Origin: DATGJX01 sp963830545
GTDB lineage: Bacteria; Vulcanimicrobiota; Vulcanimicrobiia; Vulcanimicrobiales; Vulcanimicrobiaceae
Direction: 5' to 3'
Length of the DNA stretch: 64,000 nucleotides
Assembly: GCA_963830545.1 (NCBI GenBank)
Contig: CAWHMK010000001.1
Coordinates: forward strand, 992,001 to 1,056,000
Shown in pieces: positions 19,725 to 27,470 of this stretch; positions within the stretch are counted from its first letter, which is position 1, and each line of letters starts with the position of its first letter. A model generated the notes under the pieces. The model worked only from the letters and a program-made list of their open reading frames with translations. It searched no databases and was not told the DNA's origin. The position numbers and the translations under genes were made by a program.

Positions 19725-20371
19725 GGCTGCGGACCGATCGGTGCCGGGGTGGGCCGGTGGTGCCGCCAGTGCCAGTGCGGGCGGTGATGCAGAATGTACA
19801 TGTGCGCACGCGCTTCATACCCGTGAATTGCAGCCGTCGCGCGGTCGCCGAAGATCGCGAGCACCGTACAGAGGGGGATCGCGACGAGCGACATCGTTGC
19901 GATGTGGATCCAGATCGGAACGCGAAATGCTGCAGCGCTTGCGGTCGCAACCGTTCCTCCGAAACCGGGAATGATACGCACCGCAATCAAAAACATCGGC
20001 GATCCGACCCGGAAGCGCTTTACCCACGCGGGCAAGCGTGTGAGCGCTGCGTCCAAATCGAGCAGGTGGGACGCGCGCCGGTTGATCCAGTATCCGATAG
20101 CAGCCGCAAACACGATACCGACGGCGTTCACGATGCTTCCCCAGAACGGACCGAAAACCGCGCCGTTCATGATCGCCAGCGCGTCCGTTACGGAGAACGG
20201 CGCCGCCGCCACAAGCGCGAAGATCGCCGTAGCCAGCGGAAGTGCGACCTGCGCGCCGATCGAGCGGATCAGATGTTCGATGTGCGGCTGATAGCGGATG
20301 ACGAATGCCGCAAGGGCAAACGACACTGCCAGCAGGCCGATGCCCGCCAGCCGGCGGCCTAACGGGCCCAA
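19721..20371 (-). CDS. TVP38/TMEM64 (VTT, DedA-like) membrane protein
   Basis: 216 residues with five to six transmembrane segments. The VTT core includes AAAPFSVTDALAIMNGAVFGPFWGS, and the re-entrant motif region appears as FLIAVRIIPGFGGTVATASA, close to the family's F-x-R-x-x-P-G pattern. The family is linked to lipid scrambling and membrane homeostasis. The C-terminus is an unusual His/Trp/Pro-rich tail (HHRPHWHWRHHRPTP), which could bind metal. It starts the operon TVP38-rnd-acnA-TMEM175. Only 36 nt separate it from the divergent VKOR gene. Confidence 0.82.
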   Translation of the reverse strand: MGPLGRRLAGIGLLAVSFALAAFVIRYQPHIEHLIRSIGAQVALPLATAIFALVAAAPFSVTDALAIMNGAVFGPFWGSIVNAVGIVFAAAIGYWINRRASHLLDLDAALTRLPAWVKRFRVGSPMFLIAVRIIPGFGGTVATASAAAFRVPIWIHIATMSLVAIPLCTVLAIFGDRATAAIHGYEARAHMYILHHRPHWHWRHHRPTPAPIGPQP

Positions 20372-20407
20372 GCGAGTTCCCGGTAACCGCTCTTCGAGGA
20401 GGATTGG

Positions 20408-20800
20408 ATGCTCCTGGTCCGGACCGTCATCACCGTGTTATGCGCCATAGGGTTTTACGCTTCCGTCTTTATGCTGGCCAAAAGCCTGCGCGCCGCCAGA
20501 GGCGAACTGCGCGAAGGCAGCGTCGTCCAAACCGAGCGTGCGGCGCTGTTTTTCGGTATGCCGAACGCGATGTTCGGAGTGCTGTACTATGCGGCGCTGG
20601 CTGCAGTTTCATGGACCGTGAGCGCAACGGCGCCGCTTGCGATTGCGCTTGCAGCGGCGGCGTTCGCCGCCGCCACCTCGGCGTACTTGGCGTACAGTCT
20701 GCTCTTCGTCACGAGGCGCAGCTGCTTGTTCTGCTGGACTGCGCACGTCGTGAATTGGGTCTTACTCGCCAGCGTGCCGTGGCTCTTGGTCCTGCGCTAG
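20408..20800 (+). CDS. VKOR-family membrane oxidoreductase
   Basis: 130 residues with four hydrophobic helices. The active-site CxxC is CLFC in TRRSCLFCWTAH, just before the last helix, and FFGMPNAMFG matches the conserved SxxGxPxxxxG-like region of vitamin K epoxide reductase homologs. The luminal/periplasmic loop cysteine pair of classic VKORs is missing; the only other cysteine is in TM1 (VLCAIG). Bacterial VKOR reoxidises a DsbA-like partner using quinone. No thioredoxin-fold domain is fused here. The loss of the loop cysteines suggests direct use of the CxxC or a different function. Confidence 0.82.
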   Translation: MLLVRTVITVLCAIGFYASVFMLAKSLRAARGELREGSVVQTERAALFFGMPNAMFGVLYYAALAAVSWTVSATAPLAIALAAAAFAAATSAYLAYSLLFVTRRSCLFCWTAHVVNWVLLASVPWLLVLR

Positions 20801-20916
20801 CGCACGAACGCCTCTTGTCTGAGTTCGCCGCGGATGGGTATCATCGAGGCACGTTCCGAGGGAACGCGCTGCCGGAGTTTCGGGAGCTGAGTCTGCCGCC
20901 GGTGTTTCTTGATGAA

Positions 20917-20956
20917 AACGCAAAAGGCCGCGCAGCCGCGGCCTTTTGCGTTTTTT
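20917..20956. terminator. Perfect Rho-independent terminator, probably bidirectional
   Basis: A 16-bp perfect stem, AACGCAAAAGGCCGCG / CGCGGCCTTTTGCGTT, with a CAGC loop and a following T run on the plus strand (and an A run on the other side). It sits between the convergent VKOR gene (plus) and the exported-protein gene ending at 20967 (minus), so it can stop transcription from both. Confidence 0.93.
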
Positions 20957-20966
20957 CATTGCGGGC

Positions 20967-21533
20967 TCAGCTCTTCAAATTGTAAACGGACGCCAGATCG
21001 TGCATCGCGGTTGTGAGAATCGCGTGGTAGTCCGCATCCGCGGCAATACCGTACTTTGCGTCGATGTCTTTCATGACTTGCACGTGAATCGGATGCGAGA
21101 CCGCGCGATCGAGCATCACTTCGACGTTGAATCCGTTTCCGGTTTGCCCGGCGTTCCAGAGCGCTGTAGCCAGTGCAGGACCGTCGTGCGGATCGGGACT
21201 CGGCGTTTTCGGAAGAGCGACATGCTTCTCACCCACGATCTTCAGCGAGTCCGACACGACGTAATCGAAAACGGTGAGAAAGTTCCCAACTTTGGCTTTA
21301 CCGTACTGTGCGGTCAACTTGCCGACTTCGGCATTGAATTTGTCGCCCGTGAGCGTTTTGAGCAGCGTGACGGTCTGGAAATCGGAAGGGCCGCCGCCGG
21401 CCATAATCATCGATAGCGTGACTTGAAGTGCGGGCTTTCCGGCGTACACGCCGGGACCCGAGAAACGCGAAGGCTGCATCGTGACGCCGGGCATTGCGGC
21501 CAGCAGCACGACCGCCAGCAGTTTTGAGAACAC
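20967..21533 (-). CDS. Exported protein of unknown function
   Basis: 188 residues. An N-terminal signal peptide (MFSKLLAVVLLAAMPGVTMQ) is followed by a soluble domain without cysteines or recognised motifs. Part of it resembles a ligand-binding or lipid-type domain only in having alternating hydrophobic segments (PALQVTLSMIMAGGGPSDFQ). Residues ~75-120 contain TVFDYVVSDSLKIVGEKHV, and the C-terminus is helical. I do not recognise the family. It is separated from RpiB by ~43 nt on the same strand and may be its downstream operon partner, ending at the strong terminator. Confidence 0.7.
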   Translation of the reverse strand: MFSKLLAVVLLAAMPGVTMQPSRFSGPGVYAGKPALQVTLSMIMAGGGPSDFQTVTLLKTLTGDKFNAEVGKLTAQYGKAKVGNFLTVFDYVVSDSLKIVGEKHVALPKTPSPDPHDGPALATALWNAGQTGNGFNVEVMLDRAVSHPIHVQVMKDIDAKYGIAADADYHAILTTAMHDLASVYNLKS

Positions 21534-21576
21534 TGTGCCGATCCTTTCCGGAGCGAACTCCGAAGCAGCAGAACGA

Positions 21577-22032
21577 TTACGGTCTGCTAACGGCAGAGTC
21601 GCCGGTTTGGATTTGCTGGATCATGGCCGCATATTTCGGATCGGTCGTGGGCATCGTGGAAAACCAAGCGTCGAGGATCGCTTTCGCGATGGGAATCGCG
21701 GTGCTCCGAAGACTGAGCGCGAGCACGTTCGCATCGCCCCACGTCCGCGCGCCGGCCGACGTTTCGGCGTCGTTGCAGAGTGCAGCGCGCACGCCCGGAA
21801 CTTTGTTGGCCGCGATGCTGACGCCGGTTCCGGTCCAGCAACACACCACGCCGTAAGCGCAGTCGCCGCATGCCACCGCTTCGCCGACGGCACGGCCCAC
21901 GCTCGGCCAGGAATCGTCGCGATCGGGTCCGAGAACGCCGAAGAGCGCGACCTCGTGGCCGCGTTCCCGCAAATCGCTCTCCAGTGCCGCAGTCAGTTCG
22001 GTGGCTTCGTCACTTCCGAGCGCTATGCGCAT
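21577..22032 (-). CDS. rpiB: Ribose-5-phosphate isomerase B / LacAB-type sugar isomerase
   Basis: 151 residues. IALGSDEA at the N-terminus corresponds to the RpiB SDxAG motif. CWTGTGVSIAANKVPGVRAALC corresponds to the catalytic Cys loop and GTGxGxSIAANK signature, with the Cys at the usual place before the first loop residue. GDANVLALSLR is the conserved end motif. It interconverts ribose 5-phosphate and ribulose 5-phosphate, or galactose/allose phosphates in LacAB and AlsB relatives. The VCCW variant and missing DYPDFA loop (here DRDDSWPSVG) mean the exact substrate is uncertain. Confidence 0.85.
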   Translation of the reverse strand: MRIALGSDEATELTAALESDLRERGHEVALFGVLGPDRDDSWPSVGRAVGEAVACGDCAYGVVCCWTGTGVSIAANKVPGVRAALCNDAETSAGARTWGDANVLALSLRSTAIPIAKAILDAWFSTMPTTDPKYAAMIQQIQTGDSAVSRP

Positions 22033-22038
22033 GGATTC

Positions 22039-22463
22039 TTAGGGGCCGTTCTTCACCACAATCATGTCGGCGTTCAGCGAACCGTCGGAGTTCGGACGGC
22101 CGCGCACGTCCACGGTATCGCCCGATTTGATGTTCCAGCCGCGCGGATTGATGACGGTGCCGCGATGTAAACGTATTTCCCGATAGCGATCGAGCTGCAT
22201 GCGCAATTGCATGTCATATCCGCGAAAATACGTCACCGTGCCCAATGACTCGGAATCGCTCCAACCGAATGCGGAACTTGCACGATGTTGCCAAGCGCGT
22301 TGACGGCATCTTGCCGATGTTCGGCGGAACGCTTGGAATGGCGGTTCGGCGCGGCGCGTCGGGGCGGAGCCGGCGGCGGGTCGGCTGTTGTGCGAGCGCG
22401 AACGAACCGCCCGAAAGGCGCAAACAGGACGGCGGCGAATGCGGCGACAAAACGCGTGTTCAT
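22039..22463 (-). CDS. Small exported OB-like protein, probable frame break
   Basis: From ATG 22463 the frame gives a signal peptide (NTRFVAAFAAVLFAPFGRFV) and a Pro/Arg-rich stretch. The sequence then continues naturally as VNALGNIVQVPHSVGAIP and, in another frame from about 22247, as LGTVTYFRGYDMQLRMQL to a C-terminal small beta domain (INPRGWNIKSGDTVDVRGRP, DGSLNADMIVV) reminiscent of DUF5666/OB folds. The C-terminal frame is a 68-residue ORF on its own (TTG 22245). A 1-nt deletion or 2-nt insertion near 22247-22252 would join the parts. Function unknown; the gene ends 7 nt before rpiB. Confidence 0.5.
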
Positions 22464-22501
22464 ACCAGTTTCAACGGTACCCTGACGCTACGAGGTTCCC
22501 A

Positions 22502-23317
22502 TTGGTTCGCTTAGCAGCCACGGTCATGCTCGTCCGCCCTGCCGGCGCGAGGGGTTCGAAGTTTACATGCTGCGCCGCAGCGAGGCGAGCCACTTCGTTC
22601 CCGACGTCTACGTCTTTCCGGGCGGAACGCTCGAGCGCAACGATTATGCCGAGCGGGCGTTCGCCCGCGCTCGCGGCATAGACGAGCGCGATCTCGAGCG
22701 GAGTTTCGCGCGCGGCACGCGCCCCATTTCCGGCGCCGTTCGGATCCGCCGGACAACGCGAAGCGGCCGGGCTGATGATTGCCGCGCGTGCGCGAACTTT
22801 ACGAAGAGGCCGGCGTGCTGCTGGCGTGCGAGGCGACGGCGCGGCTCTTTCGGATGCCGATCTCGCGCCGCACCGCCGCGAACTGCATGATGCGCGCACG
22901 CGCGTGCAGAGCGGCGACATTCCGTTTTACGAGATGCTCGAAGCGAATCGGCGCGTATGCGGACGCGCATGCCCTCGTCGCTTTTTTCGCATTGGATCAC
23001 GCCGCCGGCATATCCGCGCCGCTACAACGCGCATTTCTTTCTCGCGCGCATCGCGCCGGCCAAGCCGCCAGCCGCGGACGCGCTGGAAACGCACGACGGC
23101 GTCTGGATCGAGCCGCGAGACCGCGCTCGAACGATGCGAGCTGGGCACGTTCCGTATGGTCTATCCGACCATCAAACACCTCGAACGGCTCGCGGGGTTC
23201 GAGAGCACGACGAGCTGTTGGACTTCGCGCGCACCAAACCAATCTACAGCATCATGCCGCAGATGCCCGCGCGAACGCGAGTTTTCCATGCCGCCCGAAC
23301 TCGAATACGCGTGGTAG
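22502..23317 (+). CDS. Nudix hydrolase, NUDT7/19-like, multiple frame breaks
   Basis: Starts at TTG 22502 (VRLAATVMLVRP). Conserved pieces, in alternating frames, are YMLRRSEASHFVPDVYVFPGG, the Nudix box core AAVRELYEEAGVLL (REUXEEXGU), RVQSGDIPFYEMLE, FSHWITPPAYPRRYNAHFF and TALERCELGTFRMVYPTIKH, ending MPPELEYAW with TAG at 23315. Frames change near 22547, 22792, 22848, 22982, 23124, 23210 and 23266, and again all fit extra bases. The corrected protein would be ~265 residues. Relatives hydrolyse CoA or acyl-CoA derivatives. The stop overlaps the GTG of the following metallo-beta-lactamase gene. Either a badly resolved consensus or a decayed gene; the former is favoured by conserved motifs and insertion-only breaks. 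Confidence 0.75.
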
Positions 23318-24239
23318 ACTCGCGCATCGCGCTCGTGCGCGCGCCGAATCCATCGGCGATGACGCTTAGCGGAACGAATAGTTATCTGATCGATTGCGGC
23401 GCCGGCGAGGCGATTTGCATCGATCCCGGTCCGCCGCATCGAGCGCCACGTGCAGGCATTGCTCGAACGCGCCGCGCGGATGCGGTGCCGCATCGTCGCA
23501 CATCGCGCTCACGCACACGCATCCCGACCACGCGCCCGCCGCGCCGATGCTCGCGGAACGAACGGGTGCGCCGATCGCCGCGCACGCGAAAACCGAATTT
23601 CCGCACACTCGCGATTTGCGCGACGGCGAGATCGTTCGCGTTGGCGACAGCGCCACTCGAGTCGTCGAATCGCCCGGGCCACACGTTCGATCATCTCGTG
23701 TTTTACGAACGCGCCGAAAGCGCGCTCTTTACCGGCGACATCGTGCTCGGCGAAGGGTACGTCGTCATCGCGCCGCCGAACGGCGCGATGCGGCCGTATC
23801 AGCAAACCCTCCAGCGGCTGCTGGACGAAGTTCGCCGGCGCGCAAACGATATACGGCGGCCACGGCGAGCCGGTGCGCGATCCGCAAAGCAAACTGCGCG
23901 AGTACATCGCGCACCGCAGCGCGCGTCAGCAGGAACTCGTTGCCGCATTAAAACGCGGGCCGAGCACGATTCCCGAACTGGTCCGGTCGATTTACCGCGA
24001 ACCGACCGCGTTCTTTGGCCGGCGGCCGCGCGGCAACTGCTTGCGTATTTGATTGCGCTCGAAGCAAGAAGGCACAGTAGCTTCGCGCGCGCTGGCACGC
24101 GCGATGAACGCGGACGAGCACGCGATCCTCAATCCGGAGTGGGAAACGATCGTGGGCGAAGAACATGCGCGCACCGTCGAGGAGGAACTCGGAGCATGCT
24201 GCGGCTGGATGCGCTTCGCGAGTACGCGCTTCGGCGTAA
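23311..24239 (+). CDS. Metallo-beta-lactamase fold hydrolase (LACTB2-like), multiple frame breaks
   Basis: Starts at GTG 23311 (VVDSRIALVRAPNPSAMTLSGTNSYLI). The Zn motif ALTHTHPDHAPAA (HxHxDH) is readable after removing inserted C bases near 23437 and 23501. ESPGHTFDHLVFY, SALFTGDIVLGEG and TIYGGHGEPVRDP follow, then a C-terminal winged-helix part (AARQLLAYLIALE, EGTVASRALARA). Other frame changes are near 23676, 23830, 24014 and 24064. LACTB2-like enzymes are endoribonucleases or thioesterases, and pairing with a NUDT19-like Nudix gene suggests CoA-ester chemistry (inference). The 3' end is uncertain: one frame stops at 24239, next to the convergent MDR gene, and another runs to 24325. Confidence 0.72.
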
Positions 24240-24240
24240 A

Positions 24241-25216
24241 CTACGGTATCCGCAAAACGATCTTGCCGAAATGTCGCGCTTCGTCCATGCGCTCTGCCGC
24301 AGCCACGACGTCGTCCATTTCGTAGACGCGATCGATCGCCGGACGAATGCGGTGCTCGGACACGAATTCGAGCATCGCGCGAAAATCGGCCGGGCTGCCC
24401 ATCGAACTTCCGCGAACGTCGATCTGATTCCAAAAGATCGGAAACATGCTGAATTTTCGAATCGCCCGCCGTTCCGCCGTACGTTACGACGCGGCCGCCG
24501 GGACGGACGAGCCGACAGCACCTTTGCGAACGTGTCGCCGCCGGCCGAGTCTACCGCCATATCGATCGCGCCCGCCGATTTGCGCAGCGTTTTGTGCCAG
24601 TCGGCGTCGCTTTTGTAATTCACGGTGACGTCGGCGCCCAGGGATTTCGCGCGCGCCAGTTTTTCATCGCTTCCCGAGGTGACAGCACGTTTGCGCCGAT
24701 CGCTTTGGCATACAGCAGCACGAACGTCTGCACGCCGCCGCCGATGCCCGGTGACGAGAAGCGTTTCGCCGCGGCCGAAGCTCGCCGCGCGTAAACGTTG
24801 CGCGATATGCGGTAACGCCGGCGAGCGGCAGCGCGGCAGCCTCTTCGAACGAGAGATGCGCGGGTTTCGCGTGGACGTTTTCGTGAGGCACGCAAACGTA
24901 CTGCGCGAACGTTCCGTCCCGCGGAATCCCAAGAATGCGCGCCTCCGGCGTCCAGACGCGCTCGTCGGGGCCCCAGCCGATAGTCGGGTCGATTACGACT
25001 GCGGTTCCGTTCGCCTCGCCGGCGCCGTCTGCGCCCAGCATGCACGGCAGCGCGACGTTCGGATACAAGCCCTGCGTGATGAAGACGTCGCGGTGGTTCA
25101 GCGCGCCGGCGCGAACGCGTACCAGCGTTTCGCCGGTCTCGGGCTGCGGCTCGCGGACCTCCTCCACGTACGAGGTTCGCCGGGCCGCCGATTTCATGTA
25201 AGCGTACGGCTTTCAT
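24241..25216 (-). CDS. Zinc-independent MDR oxidoreductase (quinone reductase-like), frame breaks
   Basis: Starts at ATG 25216 (MKAVRLHEIGGPANL). Conserved MDR blocks occur in several frames: RVRAGALNHRDVFITQGLYP, LPCMLGADGAGE, AAALPLAGVTAYRA, the nucleotide-binding Rossmann segment (GGVQTFVLLYAKAIGANV, TSGSDEKLARAKSLGADV), VDSAGGDTFAKVL, and the C-terminal SMGSPADFRAMLEFV to GKIVLRIP. Six breaks, totalling seven inserted bases, restore a 322-residue protein of normal length. The structural-zinc cysteine loop is absent. It would reduce quinones or enoyl/alkenal substrates with NAD(P)H; the substrate is unknown. It is convergent with the metallo-beta-lactamase gene. Confidence 0.75.
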
Positions 25217-25305
25217 GAGGTCACTGTATCTGCGCCGGTCTCGAGGCTCCCGCGAGTCCGCAGGAAAAGGCCTTTTCGCGAACCCATGGTAAAATGTGTT
25301 TAGCC

Positions 25306-25752
25306 ATGGATCGCCTGCTTCTATCTCTGCTGAATACGCTTTCCGAGACTCCGGACCCGCTGGAAAGCGCACTCGGCACCGCTCGCTGGTGGGCGGCCCT
25401 GCGTCGTGGGGGCCCTGCGCTGCCCTATGCCGCGGGGAAACCGCGGTTCGATGCATCCTTGGCGCGATCGCTGCGTGAGTTGCGGACCGCGCTCATTTTG
25501 GCCGTCGACGTGGGTACGGGCGAGCTTCCGCTGCTGTTCCGGGGCGACGGCTCCGATGCGATCCTGTTCCCGCTGACCTACGCGGCATGCCAGGCTGCCG
25601 CCGGCGAAAAATTGCGGCGCCTTCGCGTTTGCCGCAGCCGTGCGTGCGGCCGGTATTTCCTCGACGAAACGAAGAACGGTTCGCGGCGCTGGTGTTCGCT
25701 GCGATGTATGGAGCGGGCGCGAGCGCCGCGGCGGCGTACAATATCCCGGTGA
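25306..25752 (+). CDS. CGNR zinc-finger (ABATE-domain) regulator
   Basis: 148 residues from ATG 25306; an in-frame ATG lies four codons upstream at 25294, close to a TAAAAT -10-like box, which favours 25306. The N-terminal ABATE-type domain includes NTLSETPDPLESALGTARWW. The C-terminal treble-clef finger is RVCRSRACGRYFLDETKNGS followed by RRWCSLRCMERARAPRRR, where four cysteines bind zinc and the family CGNR sequence appears as SLRC. Such proteins are putative transcription factors in actinobacteria and relatives. Divergent from the MDR gene with ~90 nt between, so it may control that gene. Confidence 0.85.
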   Translation: MDRLLLSLLNTLSETPDPLESALGTARWWAALRRGGPALPYAAGKPRFDASLARSLRELRTALILAVDVGTGELPLLFRGDGSDAILFPLTYAACQAAAGEKLRRLRVCRSRACGRYFLDETKNGSRRWCSLRCMERARAPRRRTISR

Positions 25753-25775
25753 ACTTCAACAAATTTTTCAGAGGG

Positions 25776-25988
25776 ATGGCTCGCGTCACCAAAACGTTCT
25801 CGCTGGAGGTCGGCCCGCTGCGGGCCCACGGCGTTCCCGCAGTCCTCGTTGCGGTAACGGGCGTCGTGCTGGCCGGCGGCGTCGCGCGGGCGCTGATGCA
25901 GAGTTCGGACCGTTTGCCGGAAACGCTGCGCGAAGCGCGATCGCTGACAACCGCTATGCGCTCCGAAGTTCCGAAATTGCCGTCCTAA
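25776..25988 (+). CDS. Small single-span membrane protein, hypothetical
   Basis: 70 residues from ATG 25776; GTG 25749 would add nine. One hydrophobic segment (VPAVLVAVTGVVLAGGVA) follows a basic/polar N-terminus, with a polar helical C-terminus. It lies between the CGNR gene and bolA on the same strand, with 10 nt to bolA. I do not recognise the family. Coding is plausible but not certain for this size. Confidence 0.45.
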   Translation: MARVTKTFSLEVGPLRAHGVPAVLVAVTGVVLAGGVARALMQSSDRLPETLREARSLTTAMRSEVPKLPS

Positions 25989-25998
25989 GAACAGATTC

Positions 25999-26229
25999 AT
26001 GATCGACAACGAATCGCTAACCGCACTGATTCGCGCGGACATCCCTGATGCGCAAGTGCAGATCGTCGATCGCACGGGAACGATGGATCACTTCAACGTT
26101 ACCGTTCGCTCGCAGGCGTTTGCGGGAAAGACGCTCATCGAGCAGCACCAACTCGTTTACGGCGCACTCAGGGGCGCGCTCAAAGACGGCCGCGTGCACG
26201 CGGTGGAACTCAAAACATTCGTACCATAA
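25999..26229 (+). CDS. BolA/IbaG-family protein
   Basis: 76 residues, a single class II KH-like BolA fold. The typical segments are DAQVQIVDRTGTMDHFNVTV, the loop histidine in DHFNV, and SKSLVEQHQLVY-like FAGKTLIEQHQLVYGAL with the invariant C-terminal His (GRVHAVELKT). BolA proteins form 2Fe-2S-bridged heterodimers with monothiol glutaredoxins. The next gene encodes exactly such a glutaredoxin, so the two are probable partners in Fe-S handling. Confidence 0.93.
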   Translation: MIDNESLTALIRADIPDAQVQIVDRTGTMDHFNVTVRSQAFAGKTLIEQHQLVYGALRGALKDGRVHAVELKTFVP

Positions 26230-26230
26230 A

Positions 26231-26272
26231 CCCCTCGAGAAGCTCGGGGTCCTTCGATACCTCAGGATGACG
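26231..26272. repeat. Dispersed repeat copy between bolA and the glutaredoxin gene
   Basis: CCCCTCGAGAAGCTCGGGGT followed by CCTTCGATACCTCAGGATGA, which can fold as an imperfect hairpin. AGGA at 26264-26267 lies 7 nt before the glutaredoxin ATG, so the repeat appears to supply that gene's Shine-Dalgarno sequence. Confidence 0.85.
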
Positions 26273-26274
26273 AT

Positions 26275-26628
26275 ATGACTGACGTAAAACAAGAAATCGA
26301 GCGCGAAGTCGCGGCGAACAAAATTCTGGTGTACGGCAAAGGCACCAAGACGATGCCGCGCTGCGGCTTTACGCTGGAAACGATCCAGTTCTTCGAGAAT
26401 TTCGGCTATCCGTTCGAAGTAGTCGACGTGCTCGAGAACATGCCCAAACGCGAAGTGCTGGCGGATATGACCAACTGGCCGACGCTGCCGAAAGTGTTCA
26501 TCGACGGCAAGTTCTACGGCGACACCGACATTCTCGGGCCCATGGCGCAGAGCGGCGAGCTGCAAAAAGTGCTTCAGGAAACGTTCGGCGACGCCGGCGC
26601 GCCCAAGACCACCATCAACCTGCACTAG
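26275..26628 (+). CDS. grxD: Monothiol glutaredoxin, Grx4/GrxD type
   Basis: 117 residues. The glutaredoxin fold shows NKILVYGKGTKTMPRCGFT, with active-site CGFT replacing the usual CGFS. WPTLPKVFIDGKFYGDTDIL contains the cis-Pro and the GSH-binding GG/GD region. It coordinates a 2Fe-2S cluster with glutathione and BolA for cluster trafficking. The Ser-to-Thr change at the CGFS position is conservative but uncommon. It is immediately downstream of bolA, and its stop overlaps the GTG of the sulfurtransferase by 1 nt. Confidence 0.94.
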   Translation: MTDVKQEIEREVAANKILVYGKGTKTMPRCGFTLETIQFFENFGYPFEVVDVLENMPKREVLADMTNWPTLPKVFIDGKFYGDTDILGPMAQSGELQKVLQETFGDAGAPKTTINLH

Positions 26629-27470
26629 TGCGCGCGACGATAGCAGGCGCCGACGAACTCCACGCGCATCTGCACGATCCCGCGTGGGTCGTCGTCGATT
26701 GCCGGCATTTGCTGCAAGACTTCGATGCAGGACGCCGCTTGTACGAAGCAGCGCACATTCCCGGCGCTTTTTTTGCTTCAGCCGAAGATGACGTCTCCGG
26801 GACCAAGACGGGAAGCAACGGACGCCATCCGCTTCCCGACACGGAGCGTTTCGCTTCATTCTTGCGCGAGCTGGGCGTAAACGGCGATACGCAAATCGTG
26901 GCGTACGATGCGGGCGCCGACATGTGGGCCGCCCGCTTTTGGTACGTCTGCCGCTACATCGGTCACGACGCGGTTGCCGTTCTCGACGGCGGATTTGCGG
27001 CGTGGAGCGGGATGGGCAAGCCGATTACGACCGCAATTCCCTCGCGTCCGGGAAACGGTACGATCGTTGCGCATCCTCGGCACGAAAGCGCAGTCGATGC
27101 CGCAGCGGTTTTCGAATCGCTGGATACCAAATCGTTCGCGCTGGTCGATGCGCGCAGTCGCGAACGGTACGAGGGCAGAAATGAGACGGTCGATCCCGTG
27201 GGCGGACATATTCCCGGCGCGATCAACCGGCCGTTCCGGTCCAACTACACGGGCCCCTTCGGCCAATTCAAGACCCCGGACCAACTGCGCGACGAATTCG
27301 AAGCACTCGGCATAGATCCCAAGCGCATCGTGCACCAATGCGGTTCCGGCGTAAGCGCTACGGTGAACTTGCTCGCGATGGAGATCGCGAATTTGCCGGG
27401 TGCGCGCCTGTATCCCGGCTCGTGGAGCGAATGGTGCGCGGATCGGACGCGCCCGATGGCGACGCGCTAA
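26628..27470 (+). CDS. sseA: 3-Mercaptopyruvate/thiosulfate sulfurtransferase
   Basis: 280 residues with two rhodanese domains. The N-terminal domain (1-125) contains VDCRHLLQDFDAGRRLYEAAHIPGAFF without a catalytic Cys. The C-terminal domain (150-280) contains VDARSRERYEG, GHIPGAINRPF and the active loop HQCGSGVSATVNLLAME. The CGSGVSA loop is the mercaptopyruvate-type signature rather than the CRKGVT of rhodanese. It transfers sulfane sulfur to cyanide or protein acceptors and completes a BolA-Grx-sulfurtransferase set consistent with sulfur and Fe-S metabolism. The GTG start overlaps the preceding stop. Confidence 0.92.
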   Translation: MRATIAGADELHAHLHDPAWVVVDCRHLLQDFDAGRRLYEAAHIPGAFFASAEDDVSGTKTGSNGRHPLPDTERFASFLRELGVNGDTQIVAYDAGADMWAARFWYVCRYIGHDAVAVLDGGFAAWSGMGKPITTAIPSRPGNGTIVAHPRHESAVDAAAVFESLDTKSFALVDARSRERYEGRNETVDPVGGHIPGAINRPFRSNYTGPFGQFKTPDQLRDEFEALGIDPKRIVHQCGSGVSATVNLLAMEIANLPGARLYPGSWSEWCADRTRPMATR

